A stretch of DNA of 9,261 nucleotides from an uncultured Odoribacter sp. (GTDB taxonomy: Bacteria > Bacteroidota > Bacteroidia > Bacteroidales > Marinifilaceae). Positions 1 to 6,950 of the stretch are shown here, in pieces. The notes under the pieces were generated by a model. It worked only from the letters and a program-made list of their open reading frames with translations, ran no database searches and was not told where the DNA came from. The first letter of the stretch is position 1, and every line of letters starts with the position of its first letter. The position numbers and the translations under genes were made by a program. The DNA lies in contig CAJKZL010000092.1 of assembly GCA_905204385.1 (NCBI GenBank), positions 1-9,261 on the forward strand, written 5' to 3'.

Positions 1-3000
1 CGTCAGGCGGGAACATAAACTTTCCCTCAAAAGATGGTCGAAATCCTGGCAATCACAGTGAATACGGGTATCGCTCACTTTAAGGGCGAACAAACCGACA
101 ACGCTTGTGCCGTAGTCCTTCGGGCAGATATAGTCCGCTAGGCTAAGACAAGCCGTGCCCGCTTTTTGCTGGCGAAGCATGGACAGGCGATGACCGTTGT
201 CTAATACAATGTCGTCGTTTTCGCTGTAAGCACCGTAGAATTTCACCAGGAGGGAAGCTTCGAATTCTTTGTTTGCCACCACTTCTCCCAACATCTCCAG
301 GGCTGCCTGGTAGGTGCGGTCGGCCTCTTCATTCTGGAGAATAAGTTCCGGAAATTTCCCTTTGAAGCCCCAAAAATGGAAAAAGGGAGTCCAATCGATC
401 CGGTCGACCAACTCCTGTAGATCCATGTTTCTGACAGTCAGGTGATGTTCGCCGAAAGTGGATGGCTGCCGATAGCTCTCCGGACCGAAGCCCGGTAAAT
501 TTAAGGACAGTGGAGACAATTGCTGCGCTTCCCGGTAAGCCACAGGATGCTGTTGTTTTTCAAAATATTGCCGGCGAATTTCGGTTTGTTCCGCTTTCAT
601 TTGCCGGATAAAGTTTTCCCGGTCGGATAATAGACGCTTGATGATTCCGGCAGTGCGTGAAGCATCTCCTCCCTGAACGACACAATAATCGTATTTAGAG
701 GCTAATTTCACCGCCGTATGTACGGAAGAGGTAGTCGCTCCGCCGACAATCAACGGAAGGTTCAGTTGTTCTTTCTGCAGCATTTCACACAGGGCTTCCA
801 TCTCGCCGAGCGAGGGAGTGATGAGTCCGCTGACGCCGATGACGGCCGCCTGATGAGTTTTGGCGGCTTCCAGTATCTTTTGGTTTTCCACCATCACGCC
901 TAGGTCGATCACTTCGAAATTGTTGCAGGCGAGAACTATGCTGACGATATTTTTGCCGATGTCGTGAACGTCGCCCTTGGCCGTAGCTAGGATTACTTTG
1001 GGCCGTGCGGAAGATCGGTTACCGGATCGGTTGTGTTTTTCAATTTCGGGTTGTAGGATCGCCACTGCTGTTTTCATGGCTTTGGCGGACTTCACCACCT
1101 GAGGCAGGAACATCTTTCCTTCGCCGAACAGTTGGCCTACTTTGTCCATGCCTTGCATCAGAGGACCTTCAATGATTTCCACCGGGGTGGCATAGTGTGC
1201 CAGGGCTTCCTCTAAGTCGGCAGACAGATACTCCGTATTGCCTTTGACCAGGGCATAGGCCAGACGCTCTTCCAGGGAATGACTGCGCCATTCTTCGTTT
1301 TTAATATTTTTCCCGGTGGCGGTTTTCTGTTCTTTGATTTGTTCCGCCAATTCGATAAGTTGTTCCGTGGCTTCCGGAAATTTATTCAGGACTACGTTTT
1401 CGACCGTTTTCAACAACTGCGGTTCTATGTCGTCGTAAACCTGCAGCATGGCCGGATTTACAATCCCCATATCCAATCCGGCGTGGATGGCGTGGTATAG
1501 AAAAACAGAATGCATAGCCTCCCTAACGGGATTGTTGCCCCGGAACGCAAAGGAAAGGTTGGAAACTCCTCCGGAAGTGGTGCAGCCCGGCAGGTTGTCC
1601 TTGATCCAGGCGACCGCCCGGATGAAGTCCACAGCATAATTATTGTGTTCTTCGAGGCCCGTGCCGATAGCCAGGATATTGACGTCGAAGATGATATCTT
1701 CCGGACGGAAACCGGCTTTTCGGGTGAGCAAATGATAAGCTCTTCGGCAAATCTCGATTTTCCGTTCGTAAGTCACCGCCTGACCTTTTTCATCGAAAGC
1801 CATAACCACGACGGCAGCTCCCAGCCGGTGGATCTCAGCGGCTTTTTGCAGGAACGACGTTTCGCCTTCCTTGAGGCTGATGGAGTTAACGATACATTTC
1901 CCCTGCGCATTTTTTAATCCGGCTAGTATGGTGTTCCAGTCTGAGGAGTCGATCATGAGGGCAGCTTTGGCAATATCCGGATCGTTGTTGATATACCGGA
2001 CAAAAGTACTCATTTCAGCCGCACTGTCCAGCATGGCGTCGTCCATATTAATGTCGATGATAGAGGCTCCGCCTTCGATTTGTTTCCGGGCGATCTGAGC
2101 CGCTTCTTCATAAGCTTTGGCATCGATCAGCTTGCAGAATTTGGCCGAGCCTGCTACGTTGGTCCGTTCGCCGATGTTGATGAAGTTGTTTTGTTTTCGG
2201 TCTACCACTACCGTTTCCAGCCCACTGACGGTCAGCCGGGGAGATAGTTCCGGAATGCGGCGGGGAGAACTGTCCGCCAATGCTTTGCGTATCGCTTCGA
2301 TATGGGCAGGCGTGGTACCGCAACATCCTCCGGCTATATTCAGCAGCCCCTGCTCTGCCATTTGCTTGAGACAGGCGGCGGTGAGTGCGGGACTTTCATC
2401 GTATTCGCCCATCGCGTTAGGTAAACCTGCATTGGGGTAAATGCTCAACGGGCAGGCGAGTATTTTGGACAGCCTTTCAATAAAGGGTAACAGGTCGGTG
2501 GCTCCGAACGAACAATTCAATCCGAAACTGAACAACGGGTAATGAGAAACGGCGGTGTAGAGTGCTTCGAGACTCTGGCCGGTTAAGGTACGTCCACTTT
2601 TATCGTTGATGGTTGCCGAAAACATGACCGGTAGTGAGGTTCCTTTTTCAGTCTGCACTTTATCGATGGCATAAAGGGCAGCTTTAGCATTTAAGCCGTC
2701 GAATACGGTTTCCAGCAGGAGTAAATCCACGCCTCCGTCGATTAATCCATTTATTTGCCGGATATAGGTATCCACCAGGGTGTCGAAATCGACCGGCCGG
2801 TATTCAGGCCGGTTTACGTCGGGCGAGAGGGATAAGGTTTTAGAGATCGGACCTATGCTTCCTGCCACCCATACCGTTCTTCCCGACTCGCGGACAGCTT
2901 CTGCGGCTATTTTTGCTCCTTCGTAGTTCAGGCGGTAAACCGACTCTTCGGTCCGGTATTCTTCCTGTGAAAGGGCATTTGAATTGAAGGTATTGGTTTC

Positions 3001-3243
3001 GATGATGTCTGCTCCGGCTTCGATATAGGATCGGTGTATCTGTTTGATGATGTCGGGCCGGGTCAGATTCAATATATCATTGTTGCCTTTTAGGCAGACC
3101 GGGTGGTCGGAAAATTCTTCTCCCCGGAAATCGGCCTCCGTCAGGGCTTTTTGCTGGATGGCGGTGCCCATGGCCCCGTCGAGGATCAGTATGCGTTTTT
3201 TTTTTTCTTCCTGAATCTTAGTTGTTGTTCTGTTAATATTCAT
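1..3243 (-). CDS. metH: Cobalamin-dependent methionine synthase MetH (3'-truncated by window edge)
   Basis: Cytoplasmic enzyme that transfers the methyl group of 5-methyltetrahydrofolate via cobalamin to homocysteine, giving methionine. The frame is open for 1081 codons from the ATG at 3241-3243 to the window edge, against about 1,230 residues in E. coli, so roughly the last 130-150 residues are missing. Visible modules in order: the homocysteine domain, opening LDGAMGT near residue 20, with zinc ligands Cys244 (GLNCSFGA) and Cys307/Cys308 (GGCCGT); the pterin domain with NIGERTN at 356-362; the helical cap domain around 645-740; the B12 domain with GDVHDIGKN, whose His760 is the lower cobalt ligand; and the start of the SAM-dependent reactivation domain ([18 protein letters not shown]) from about 900. 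These residues fall within 1-3 positions of the E. coli numbering. It is the last visible gene of the SAM-riboswitch operon, 64 bp after the UPF0280 gene. Codons 13-16 contain an 11-A run, in frame here. Confidence 0.97.
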   Translation of the reverse strand, partial: MNINRTTTKIQEEKKKRILILDGAMGTAIQQKALTEADFRGEEFSDHPVCLKGNNDILNLTRPDIIKQIHRSYIEAGADIIETNTFNSNALSQEEYRTEESVYRLNYEGAKIAAEAVRESGRTVWVAGSIGPISKTLSLSPDVNRPEYRPVDFDTLVDTYIRQINGLIDGGVDLLLLETVFDGLNAKAALYAIDKVQTEKGTSLPVMFSATINDKSGRTLTGQSLEALYTAVSHYPLFSFGLNCSFGATDLLPFIERLSKILACPLSIYPNAGLPNAMGEYDESPALTAACLKQMAEQGLLNIAGGCCGTTPAHIEAIRKALADSSPRRIPELSPRLTVSGLETVVVDRKQNNFINIGERTNVAGSAKFCKLIDAKAYEEAAQIARKQIEGGASIIDINMDDAMLDSAAEMSTFVRYINNDPDIAKAALMIDSSDWNTILAGLKNAQGKCIVNSISLKEGETSFLQKAAEIHRLGAAVVVMAFDEKGQAVTYERKIEICRRAYHLLTRKAGFRPEDIIFDVNILAIGTGLEEHNNYAVDFIRAVAWIKDNLPGCTTSGGVSNLSFAFRGNNPVREAMHSVFLYHAIHAGLDMGIVNPAMLQVYDDIEPQLLKTVENVVLNKFPEATEQLIELAEQIKEQKTATGKNIKNEEWRSHSLEERLAYALVKGNTEYLSADLEEALAHYATPVEIIEGPLMQGMDKVGQLFGEGKMFLPQVVKSAKAMKTAVAILQPEIEKHNRSGNRSSARPKVILATAKGDVHDIGKNIVSIVLACNNFEVIDLGVMVENQKILEAAKTHQAAVIGVSGLITPSLGEMEALCEMLQKEQLNLPLIVGGATTSSVHTAVKLASKYDYCVVQGGDASRTAGIIKRLLSDRENFIRQMKAEQTEIRRQYFEKQQHPVAYREAQQLSPLSLNLPGFGPESYRQPSTFGEHHLTVRNMDLQELVDRIDWTPFFHFWGFKGKFPELILQNEEADRTYQAALEMLGEVVANKEFEASLLVKFYGAYSENDDIVLDNGHRLSMLRQQKAGTACLSLADYICPKDYGTSVVGLFALKVSDTRIHCDCQDFDHLLRESLCSRLT

Positions 3244-3307
3244 TTCCGGAACGAATTGTCGTTTTCCCGTTAAACTGTGGAATGCCTGTTCGGTCGATCG
3301 GAGATCT

Positions 3308-4063
3308 TCAGGTTTCGGAGAAGAGTCTCAGTTCGAATTGTCCGCAAATCCCTATCTTGTCGTCTTTGATGGCGATTGCTGCCAGGATATCGTTACAGGC
3401 CCTTGCTTTTTCAATGCAGGCAGGAATGTCTTCCGCTGTTTGAATCAAATTGGCGAAAGCGGTTGCATAGGTGTCTGCCAGAAGGGTATCCCTGCAAATG
3501 ATCATGACCGCATCGGCTTTACCGAAACTCAGCGAGGGCCCTACCGTACCGGAGGAGGTGCAAATGCCCAGAGGGCTCTCTGCCGCTTCCAGGTGAAGGC
3601 CTGTTTTTTCGGATAGGGGAGAGGTCCCTGCAAATACGGCGATGTCCATATCTTCAGCAATATCGGCATAGATGTCGCCTCCGTTTTCTACCATCACTTC
3701 CGTCAAACCGAATTTTGCTTTCAGGGCTTCGCCGGTTTTCTGGGCCACGGCTCCGGCTACAGCGCTCATCGGACCGATTCCGCTTTGTCGGGCCGCGGCC
3801 GACATCTCCTGAAAGATGGCCGGTGCTTCCGGCCCGGCGGCATAGGGCAGTAGCGAGCGCGCATAGTCCGGATTCCGGAAAATCCAGTCGTCCATTTCCG
3901 CCCGGAGGCTGGATACGAACCGACGGGCATAAGCGGGAATCGTCGGGTGCCAGCATGCGCGGTTTATGCCGATGCAAAGATCGGTTTCCTTGTGTTTTAC
4001 GAGGAAATGCACCCATCGGTCCTGCCTGAAATGACTGCGGTATGTTCGGTCGACATAGTCCAT
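3308..4063 (-). CDS. UPF0280/COG2122 ApbE-like protein of the homocysteine operon
   Basis: A 251-residue soluble protein of the UPF0280 (COG2122) family, a relative of the ApbE flavin-transferase fold. Recognisable family segments are [11 protein letters not shown] (97-107), [11 protein letters not shown] (125-135), GICTSSG (166-172), and ADAV (183-186) with DTYATAFAN (197-205). There is no signal peptide or membrane segment, unlike exported ApbE. Family members cluster with DUF39 and NIL-ferredoxin genes in methanogens (Methanosarcina MA1715) and sulfate reducers, and genetics there ties them to homocysteine synthesis. The biochemical step is not settled; a role in sulfur delivery or in cofactor attachment is inference. 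The gene lies 44 bp after the ferredoxin gene and 64 bp before metH, all on one strand, which fits co-transcription. The start at 4063 gives the expected N-terminus ([10 protein letters not shown]...RWVHFLV). The stop is TGA. Confidence 0.9.
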   Translation of the reverse strand: MDYVDRTYRSHFRQDRWVHFLVKHKETDLCIGINRACWHPTIPAYARRFVSSLRAEMDDWIFRNPDYARSLLPYAAGPEAPAIFQEMSAAARQSGIGPMSAVAGAVAQKTGEALKAKFGLTEVMVENGGDIYADIAEDMDIAVFAGTSPLSEKTGLHLEAAESPLGICTSSGTVGPSLSFGKADAVMIICRDTLLADTYATAFANLIQTAEDIPACIEKARACNDILAAIAIKDDKIGICGQFELRLFSET

Positions 4064-4107
4064 ATCGGTCTTTTTAGTTACGGTGTCCTTATCGGTCCGG
4101 TGTAGGG

Positions 4108-4518
4108 TTATCCTGCAAATTCGATGCGGAAAAGCTTCAACGGACAGGCTTTAAGACATAATTTGCAGGCAATACATTTTTCGGGATTGAACTGCAGTTT
4201 CCAGTCGGGAGCGCTGATGGTCAAGGCATGCGAGAAGCAGGACGAAACACACATTCCGCAGTCGATGCAAAGGCTTTCGTCGTAGGAGACTTTGCTGGAC
4301 ACGGGGCTTACGGTCACGCCGCATCCGGCGAGGTAGGCGATGCCTTGTTCGAGTTTGTCTTCGTCGGCTTCGAGTTCCACGAGCAGGTTGCCGGATTTTC
4401 CGGCCTGTATTTCTGCTTTCAATATATTGATCCGGATGTCATAAAGTTTCACCAGGTCGTAAGTCAGGGAACGGTCGGTGGCATCTACCGGAAAGGATAA
4501 TACAACTTTTTTTATCAT
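4108..4518 (-). CDS. NIL-domain ferredoxin with two 4Fe-4S motifs
   Basis: A 136-residue electron carrier with two parts. Residues 1-75 match a NIL domain, the small ferredoxin-like fold also found at the C-terminus of the methionine ABC transporter ATPase MetN (IKKVVLSFP at the start, GNLLVELEAD near 43-52). Residues 80-136 form a bacterial-type dicluster ferredoxin with complete motifs: Cys84, 87, 90, 94 (CIDCGMC...C) and Cys115, 118, 121, 125 (CIACKLC...C). All eight cluster ligands are present. The Methanosarcina homologue MA1822 works with the DUF39 protein MA1821 in homocysteine formation, presumably supplying electrons for reductive sulfur transfer. Here too it directly follows the DUF39 gene, 41 bp downstream. 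Unlike some archaeal versions, no CBS domain is fused to either partner. Confidence 0.95.
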   Translation of the reverse strand: MIKKVVLSFPVDATDRSLTYDLVKLYDIRINILKAEIQAGKSGNLLVELEADEDKLEQGIAYLAGCGVTVSPVSSKVSYDESLCIDCGMCVSSCFSHALTISAPDWKLQFNPEKCIACKLCLKACPLKLFRIEFAG

Positions 4519-4559
4519 GGCGTTTTAAATTTACAAAGTAATACGGTTTCATCGCTGGT

Positions 4560-5699
4560 TTAATCTTCGCTTTTCAGCCCTTTGAGGCTGGTGTTGGCGG
4601 GCATCGGGCGTACCGGTTCGGTGAGCAGGAAATCGCCTTTTTGAATCCAGTCTTTCAACAGACCGGCATTTTCGCGGGCTTTGGCCAGGCTGGACAGCGG
4701 AGCGGTGCGTATTTTTTGGCCATTGATTTCGATGGTTCCGCTGTGCAGGGCAGCATAGTTGGTTGTGCCTAGCAGCTGATTGCCGTTGCCGTAATCCACC
4801 ACGTTGGTTTCGATCTGTTCGTTGCGGATGGAGACCCGCCGGGCGAGGTCTTCGTCCAGAACAGGGATCGGAATGCCGATGCCCACGTATAGCGTGATTC
4901 CGTATTTTTCGATGTAGGCTCCCCGCAGGTATCGGCTGTTCATCTGTTTTAAATCGCCCACGACGGCCAGGGTGCGCGTATTGCCGATCGGTACTCCGTG
5001 TTCGTTGACCGGTTTGGAAGTGTTGAACTGAGTACCGTTCCAGGTGACGTAACCCTCGGTGCCGCAAAGGAAGATATGAGTCCCGAGACCGATGGTCCTG
5101 CATTCGGGATCGTTCAGCAAGGGAGATAATTCACCGGCCGAACTGTAGGATGCATTTCTCATTTTGGGGAGCAGGGTTCCCATGTATGTATATTTGATCT
5201 GATCGGTGGTATTGGTAGCTACGTTATAATTCTGGTAGCAATTGCGGGGATTGTAGAGTATCGCTTCGTTGATGCTCTCTTTGTCGATGGTGGTTTTGAT
5301 GTGTTTCCGGGGATAGCAGTCGGTTCCTTTTCCCCAGGCCTCCAGGGTGATCTTCTTGCCGTTCACCAGGTCTTCGATGATATGTGCGCCTCCGTAAGCC
5401 GGGGAGGAGGGATTGCAATCCGTAGCGCCGACATAGGTGTCGACGGCTGCCAGGCCTCCGCTGACGCGTACTCCGTTGAGCTCGATTTTTTCCATGCGGA
5501 TGGGTGGATTGGCATGGCCGAAATTTAAAAATGCCCCCGAGGAACACATGGCTCCGAAGGTGGCGGTGGTTACAACGTCTACCTTTTCAGCGATTTCCTT
5601 GGCCGATAGGCTTTTGGATAATTCGGACACTTCTTCGGCCGTCAGTACGACTGCCGTCCCTTTTTTTATTTTTTCATTAATCTCAGCGTATGTTTTCAT
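4560..5699 (-). CDS. DUF39/COG1900 homocysteine biosynthesis protein (aspartate-semialdehyde sulfur incorporation)
   Basis: A 379-residue cytoplasmic protein of the DUF39 (HcyBio, COG1900) family. In methanogenic archaea and Desulfovibrio this family, with a NIL-ferredoxin, is needed to make homocysteine from aspartate semialdehyde and a sulfide-derived sulfur, without O-acyl- or O-phosphohomoserine. Conserved features visible here are TATFGAMCSSGAFLNFG (45-61, Cys52), GATDCNPSSPAYGG (91-104, Cys95), AWGKGTDCYPRKH (121-133, Cys128) and TTNYAALHSGTIEINGQ in the C-terminal third. From their spacing, Cys52 and Cys128 probably correspond to the two functionally important cysteines of MA1821; that alignment is from memory. 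The protein is a stand-alone DUF39 with no C-terminal CBS pair. The ATG at 5699 is preceded by an A-rich AAATTAAAAAGAC leader usual for this phylum, and Lys/Glu-rich helices begin immediately after it. It is the first full-length gene of the operon, about 260 nt after the riboswitch. Confidence 0.95.
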   Translation of the reverse strand: MKTYAEINEKIKKGTAVVLTAEEVSELSKSLSAKEIAEKVDVVTTATFGAMCSSGAFLNFGHANPPIRMEKIELNGVRVSGGLAAVDTYVGATDCNPSSPAYGGAHIIEDLVNGKKITLEAWGKGTDCYPRKHIKTTIDKESINEAILYNPRNCYQNYNVATNTTDQIKYTYMGTLLPKMRNASYSSAGELSPLLNDPECRTIGLGTHIFLCGTEGYVTWNGTQFNTSKPVNEHGVPIGNTRTLAVVGDLKQMNSRYLRGAYIEKYGITLYVGIGIPIPVLDEDLARRVSIRNEQIETNVVDYGNGNQLLGTTNYAALHSGTIEINGQKIRTAPLSSLAKARENAGLLKDWIQKGDFLLTEPVRPMPANTSLKGLKSED

Positions 5700-5740
5700 G
5701 TCTTTTTAATTTATGCTTTGTGAAATGGAAGATATAAAAT

Positions 5741-5819
5741 CGATACCGGGGATTCAGCCACAGCAATTGCGGATGGCCGGCTCGACGAGTAGGCATGCCT
5801 GAACCTTGCAGGTATACCG
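5741..5819 (-). promoter_or_regulatory. Imperfect long hairpin with U-rich 3' edge, possible attenuator
   Basis: On the minus-strand transcript, AUACC (5815-5811) can pair with GGUAU (5747-5743), and GGUUCAG (5805-5799) with CUGAAUCC (5757-5750) with one bulged U. A CG/CG pair closes outside. The 3' edge runs straight into AUUUUAUAU (5740-5732), 41 nt upstream of the DUF39 start codon. The roughly 40-nt apical part has its own small palindromes (AGGCAUGCCU, CUCGUCGAG). The placement between leader ORF and first structural gene suits a transcription attenuator, but the stem is interrupted and the U tract is imperfect, so this is inference. Confidence 0.35.
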
Positions 5820-5843
5820 TTAACGATGATAAAATAGAAATGA

Positions 5844-5948
5844 TCAGCGCATGCAGCGCATATCCATAGAAGATACAAAAAGGGAGAAAAATTTAAGGTT
5901 CCGGTTCAAGCGGACAACGATACACGATAAATAGTCTGATTTTTTCAT
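5844..5948 (-). CDS. Putative 34-aa leader peptide with Met/Cys-rich end
   Basis: A short ORF that begins 11 nt after the 3' strand of riboswitch helix P1. It has ATG at 5948, the purine-rich stretch AAAAGAAAG immediately upstream as a plausible ribosome loading site, and TGA at 5844. The peptide begins MKKSDYLSCIVVRLNRN, has an FFSLF core and ends MDMRCMR. Three of its four Met codons and one of two Cys codons lie in the last seven codons. It has no recognised domain. Two roles are possible: a sensor of charged Met-tRNA or Cys-tRNA working with the downstream hairpin, or simply a spacer ORF whose translation is gated by the riboswitch. A longer in-frame ORF starting at 6032 lies inside the aptamer and is not preferred. 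Conservation across relatives would decide whether it is real. Confidence 0.5.
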   Translation of the reverse strand: MKKSDYLSCIVVRLNRNLKFFSLFVSSMDMRCMR

Positions 5949-5958
5949 CTTTCTTTTG

Positions 5959-6069
5959 TTTAAAATTATAACTCCTGTTATCAGGCCGGGTTTTGGCACC
6001 TTTCGGAAGTCCGGAGGTTGTCGGAGTTTCATCGAGCCCAGTCTCTCAACTCCTCTTTATAATTCAAAC
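5959..6069 (-). promoter_or_regulatory. SAM-I (S-box) riboswitch aptamer
   Basis: The minus-strand sequence carries the S-box core: GAGACTGGGCTCGATGAAAC, then CCGACAACC, then GGTGCCAAAACC. Helices can be drawn by eye. P1 is AATTATAA (6064-6057) with TTATAATT (5971-5964), extendable outward by GTTT/AAAC. P2 is GGAGTT with AACTCC, with the GA...GATGA kink-turn and inner GAG/CTC stem. P3 is ACCT/AGGT with a CGG/CCG tip. P4 is CCTG-ATAA-CAGG. The P2 loop CTGGG can pair with CCC in J3/4, as in the SAM-I pseudoknot. It binds S-adenosylmethionine and would lower expression of the homocysteine/metH operon when SAM is plentiful. No terminator directly abuts P1, so the expression platform is unclear; the next element is the leader ORF. 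Confidence 0.92.
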
Positions 6070-6102
6070 AATCTTTCTTAAGGATTGAATTGACGGAACA
6101 AA
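6066..6102 (-). promoter_or_regulatory. Weak candidate promoter for the homocysteine/metH operon
   Basis: On the minus strand, TTTG (6102-6099) and ATTGTTTG (6073-6066) resemble the Bacteroidetes -33 TTTG and -7 TAnnTTTG elements. Initiation a few bases downstream would fall at the 5' side of riboswitch helix P1, as expected, and just after the preceding gene's terminator. The -7 box has AT for TA, and the 26-nt gap is longer than the usual spacing, so the call rests mainly on position. Confidence 0.3.
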
Positions 6103-6120
6103 GGAAAAAAATAAAATCTG

Positions 6121-6163
6121 AAAAAACAAATCCCCGGCCTTAAAAATTTTGACCGGAGATTTG
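6121..6163 (-). terminator. Rho-independent terminator of the barrel-protein gene
   Basis: CAAATCtCCGGtC and GgCCGGgGATTTG on the minus strand form an 11-bp stem with two internal mismatches and an A/T-rich loop. Six consecutive T residues follow (6126-6121). The T tract is only on the minus-strand side, so it ends transcription coming from 6822-6238 and insulates the riboswitch operon that starts about 50 nt later. Confidence 0.85.
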
Positions 6164-6181
6164 CTTTGTTACGGTATTTTG

Positions 6182-6214
6182 CCGAAGGGAGAGGAGACCA
6201 CTGCTTCCCTTCGG
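6182..6214 (-). other. Perfect 9-bp inverted repeat in the 3' UTR
   Basis: CCGAAGGGA (6182-6190) and TCCCTTCGG (6206-6214) are exact inverse complements around a 15-nt loop. The hairpin lies between the barrel gene's stop (6238) and its terminator. It lacks a U tract on either side, so it is not a classical terminator. A 3'-end stabiliser or processing element is possible. Confidence 0.55.
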
Positions 6215-6237
6215 ATGAATGCTTTTGGATAAGCGGC

Positions 6238-6822
6238 TTAAATGATCTTCAATCCCAGGGTGAAATTGAAAGAACGGGGTGCTTTTATTTTATGCCCCAG
6301 GTCTTTGAACGCTTTTTCATAGTCGATGTCGAAAGTCAGCTTCCAGATATCGGCACCGACTCCTATTTTCCCATGCCAGTTGGTCTTATCGGTGCTCACA
6401 TCCCCCAGGTGTTTCAGATTTTTGATTTTACCCACGGAAAGCACCGGTCCCAGAAAAGCTCTTAGCCGGAGGATGGAAAGGTCTAAAACCTGAAAACCTA
6501 CCATTAAAGGAATATCGAAAGTATTCAGTTTCAGGTCCACTTTATTTTCATCTTCTCCCAGAGATAATTGGTCTTGCTCGACAATGCTTTTCTTGTGTGA
6601 GTAATTCAGGGAAGGTTCCAGATAGAGCTTCCCCAAGTTAAGCCGCATGAAGCCTCCCAGCATAAATCCTGTATTGGCTTGTGTGCCGATCACGGTGGGA
6701 AGATCTCTCACTTTGATCCGGTTGCTGGATATTCCACCGTGAATACCCAGGTTGACAGGTAACTGTGCCATGACTCCAATGCCCCAAAAACATACTAATG
6801 TTGCTAATAACAGTTTTTTCAT
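6238..6822 (-). CDS. Small outer-membrane beta-barrel protein (PorT/OMP_b-brl_2-like)
   Basis: A 194-residue exported protein. A signal peptide (MKKLLLATLVCFWGIGVMA, cleavage likely before Gln20) is followed by alternating hydrophobic/polar strands rich in Gly and aromatics, such as LGIHGGISSNRI, TGFMLGGFMRLNLG, KLYLEPSLNYS, LRAFLGPVLSVG and SFNFTLGLKII at the C-terminus. This pattern, the length and the LYLEPSLNY / FDIPLMVGF strands are typical of the eight-stranded outer-membrane barrel proteins abundant in Bacteroidetes (PorT or outer-membrane-protein-like beta-barrel families). The Cys in the signal sequence is in the hydrophobic core, not a lipobox. The gene lies downstream of the RNA methyltransferase on the same strand, separated by the heptamer array, and has its own terminator. 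The ligand or role cannot be told from sequence. Confidence 0.85.
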   Translation of the reverse strand: MKKLLLATLVCFWGIGVMAQLPVNLGIHGGISSNRIKVRDLPTVIGTQANTGFMLGGFMRLNLGKLYLEPSLNYSHKKSIVEQDQLSLGEDENKVDLKLNTFDIPLMVGFQVLDLSILRLRAFLGPVLSVGKIKNLKHLGDVSTDKTNWHGKIGVGADIWKLTFDIDYEKAFKDLGHKIKAPRSFNFTLGLKII

Positions 6823-6865
6823 ACGATTATCATTTTATATCCTTATTCCGGAAACTCCCTCCCCC

Positions 6866-6949
6866 TCTAATCTTTAATCTTTAATCTCTAATCTCTAATC
6901 TTTAATCTCTCATCTTTAAACTTTAAACTTTAAACTTTAAACTTTCATC
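6866..6949. repeat. Tandem array of 12 heptamers (TYTAATC / TTTAAAC)
   Basis: Twelve 7-bp units lie in perfect register: TCTAATC, TTTAATC x2, TCTAATC x2, TTTAATC, TCTCATC, TTTAAAC x4, TTTCATC. A degenerate unit (TCTACCC, 6950-6956) runs into the methyltransferase stop codon. The two blocks, one built on TYTAATC and one on TTTAAAC, suggest independent expansion of two variants. In the minus-strand transcript the units read GATTARA and GTTTAAA. There are no spacers, so it is not CRISPR, and no coding potential is seen. Confidence 0.95.
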
Positions 6950-6950
6950 T

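Noticed and set aside
718..2440. Several 60-135 codon ORFs on the plus strand and a 72-codon minus-strand ORF inside metH
   Set aside because: All lie in other frames of the continuous metH reading frame, which carries the zinc, pterin and B12 motifs.
3338..5709. ORFs of 75-184 codons on both strands across the homocysteine operon (such as 4549-5103 and 5437-5709)
   Set aside because: They are shadows of the UPF0280, ferredoxin and DUF39 genes. Their translations are low-complexity or Arg/His-rich with no domain.
5844..6032. 62-codon minus-strand ORF starting at 6032
   Set aside because: Its ATG is the ATGAAAC of the conserved S-box core, so the upstream half is riboswitch RNA. Only the last 34 codons from 5948 are a plausible ORF.
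6166..6465. 99-codon plus-strand ORF
   Set aside because: It spans the hairpin and the antisense of the barrel gene, with no signal sequence or family similarity.
6866..6949. CRISPR array
   Set aside because: The units are 7 bp and directly tandem with no spacers.
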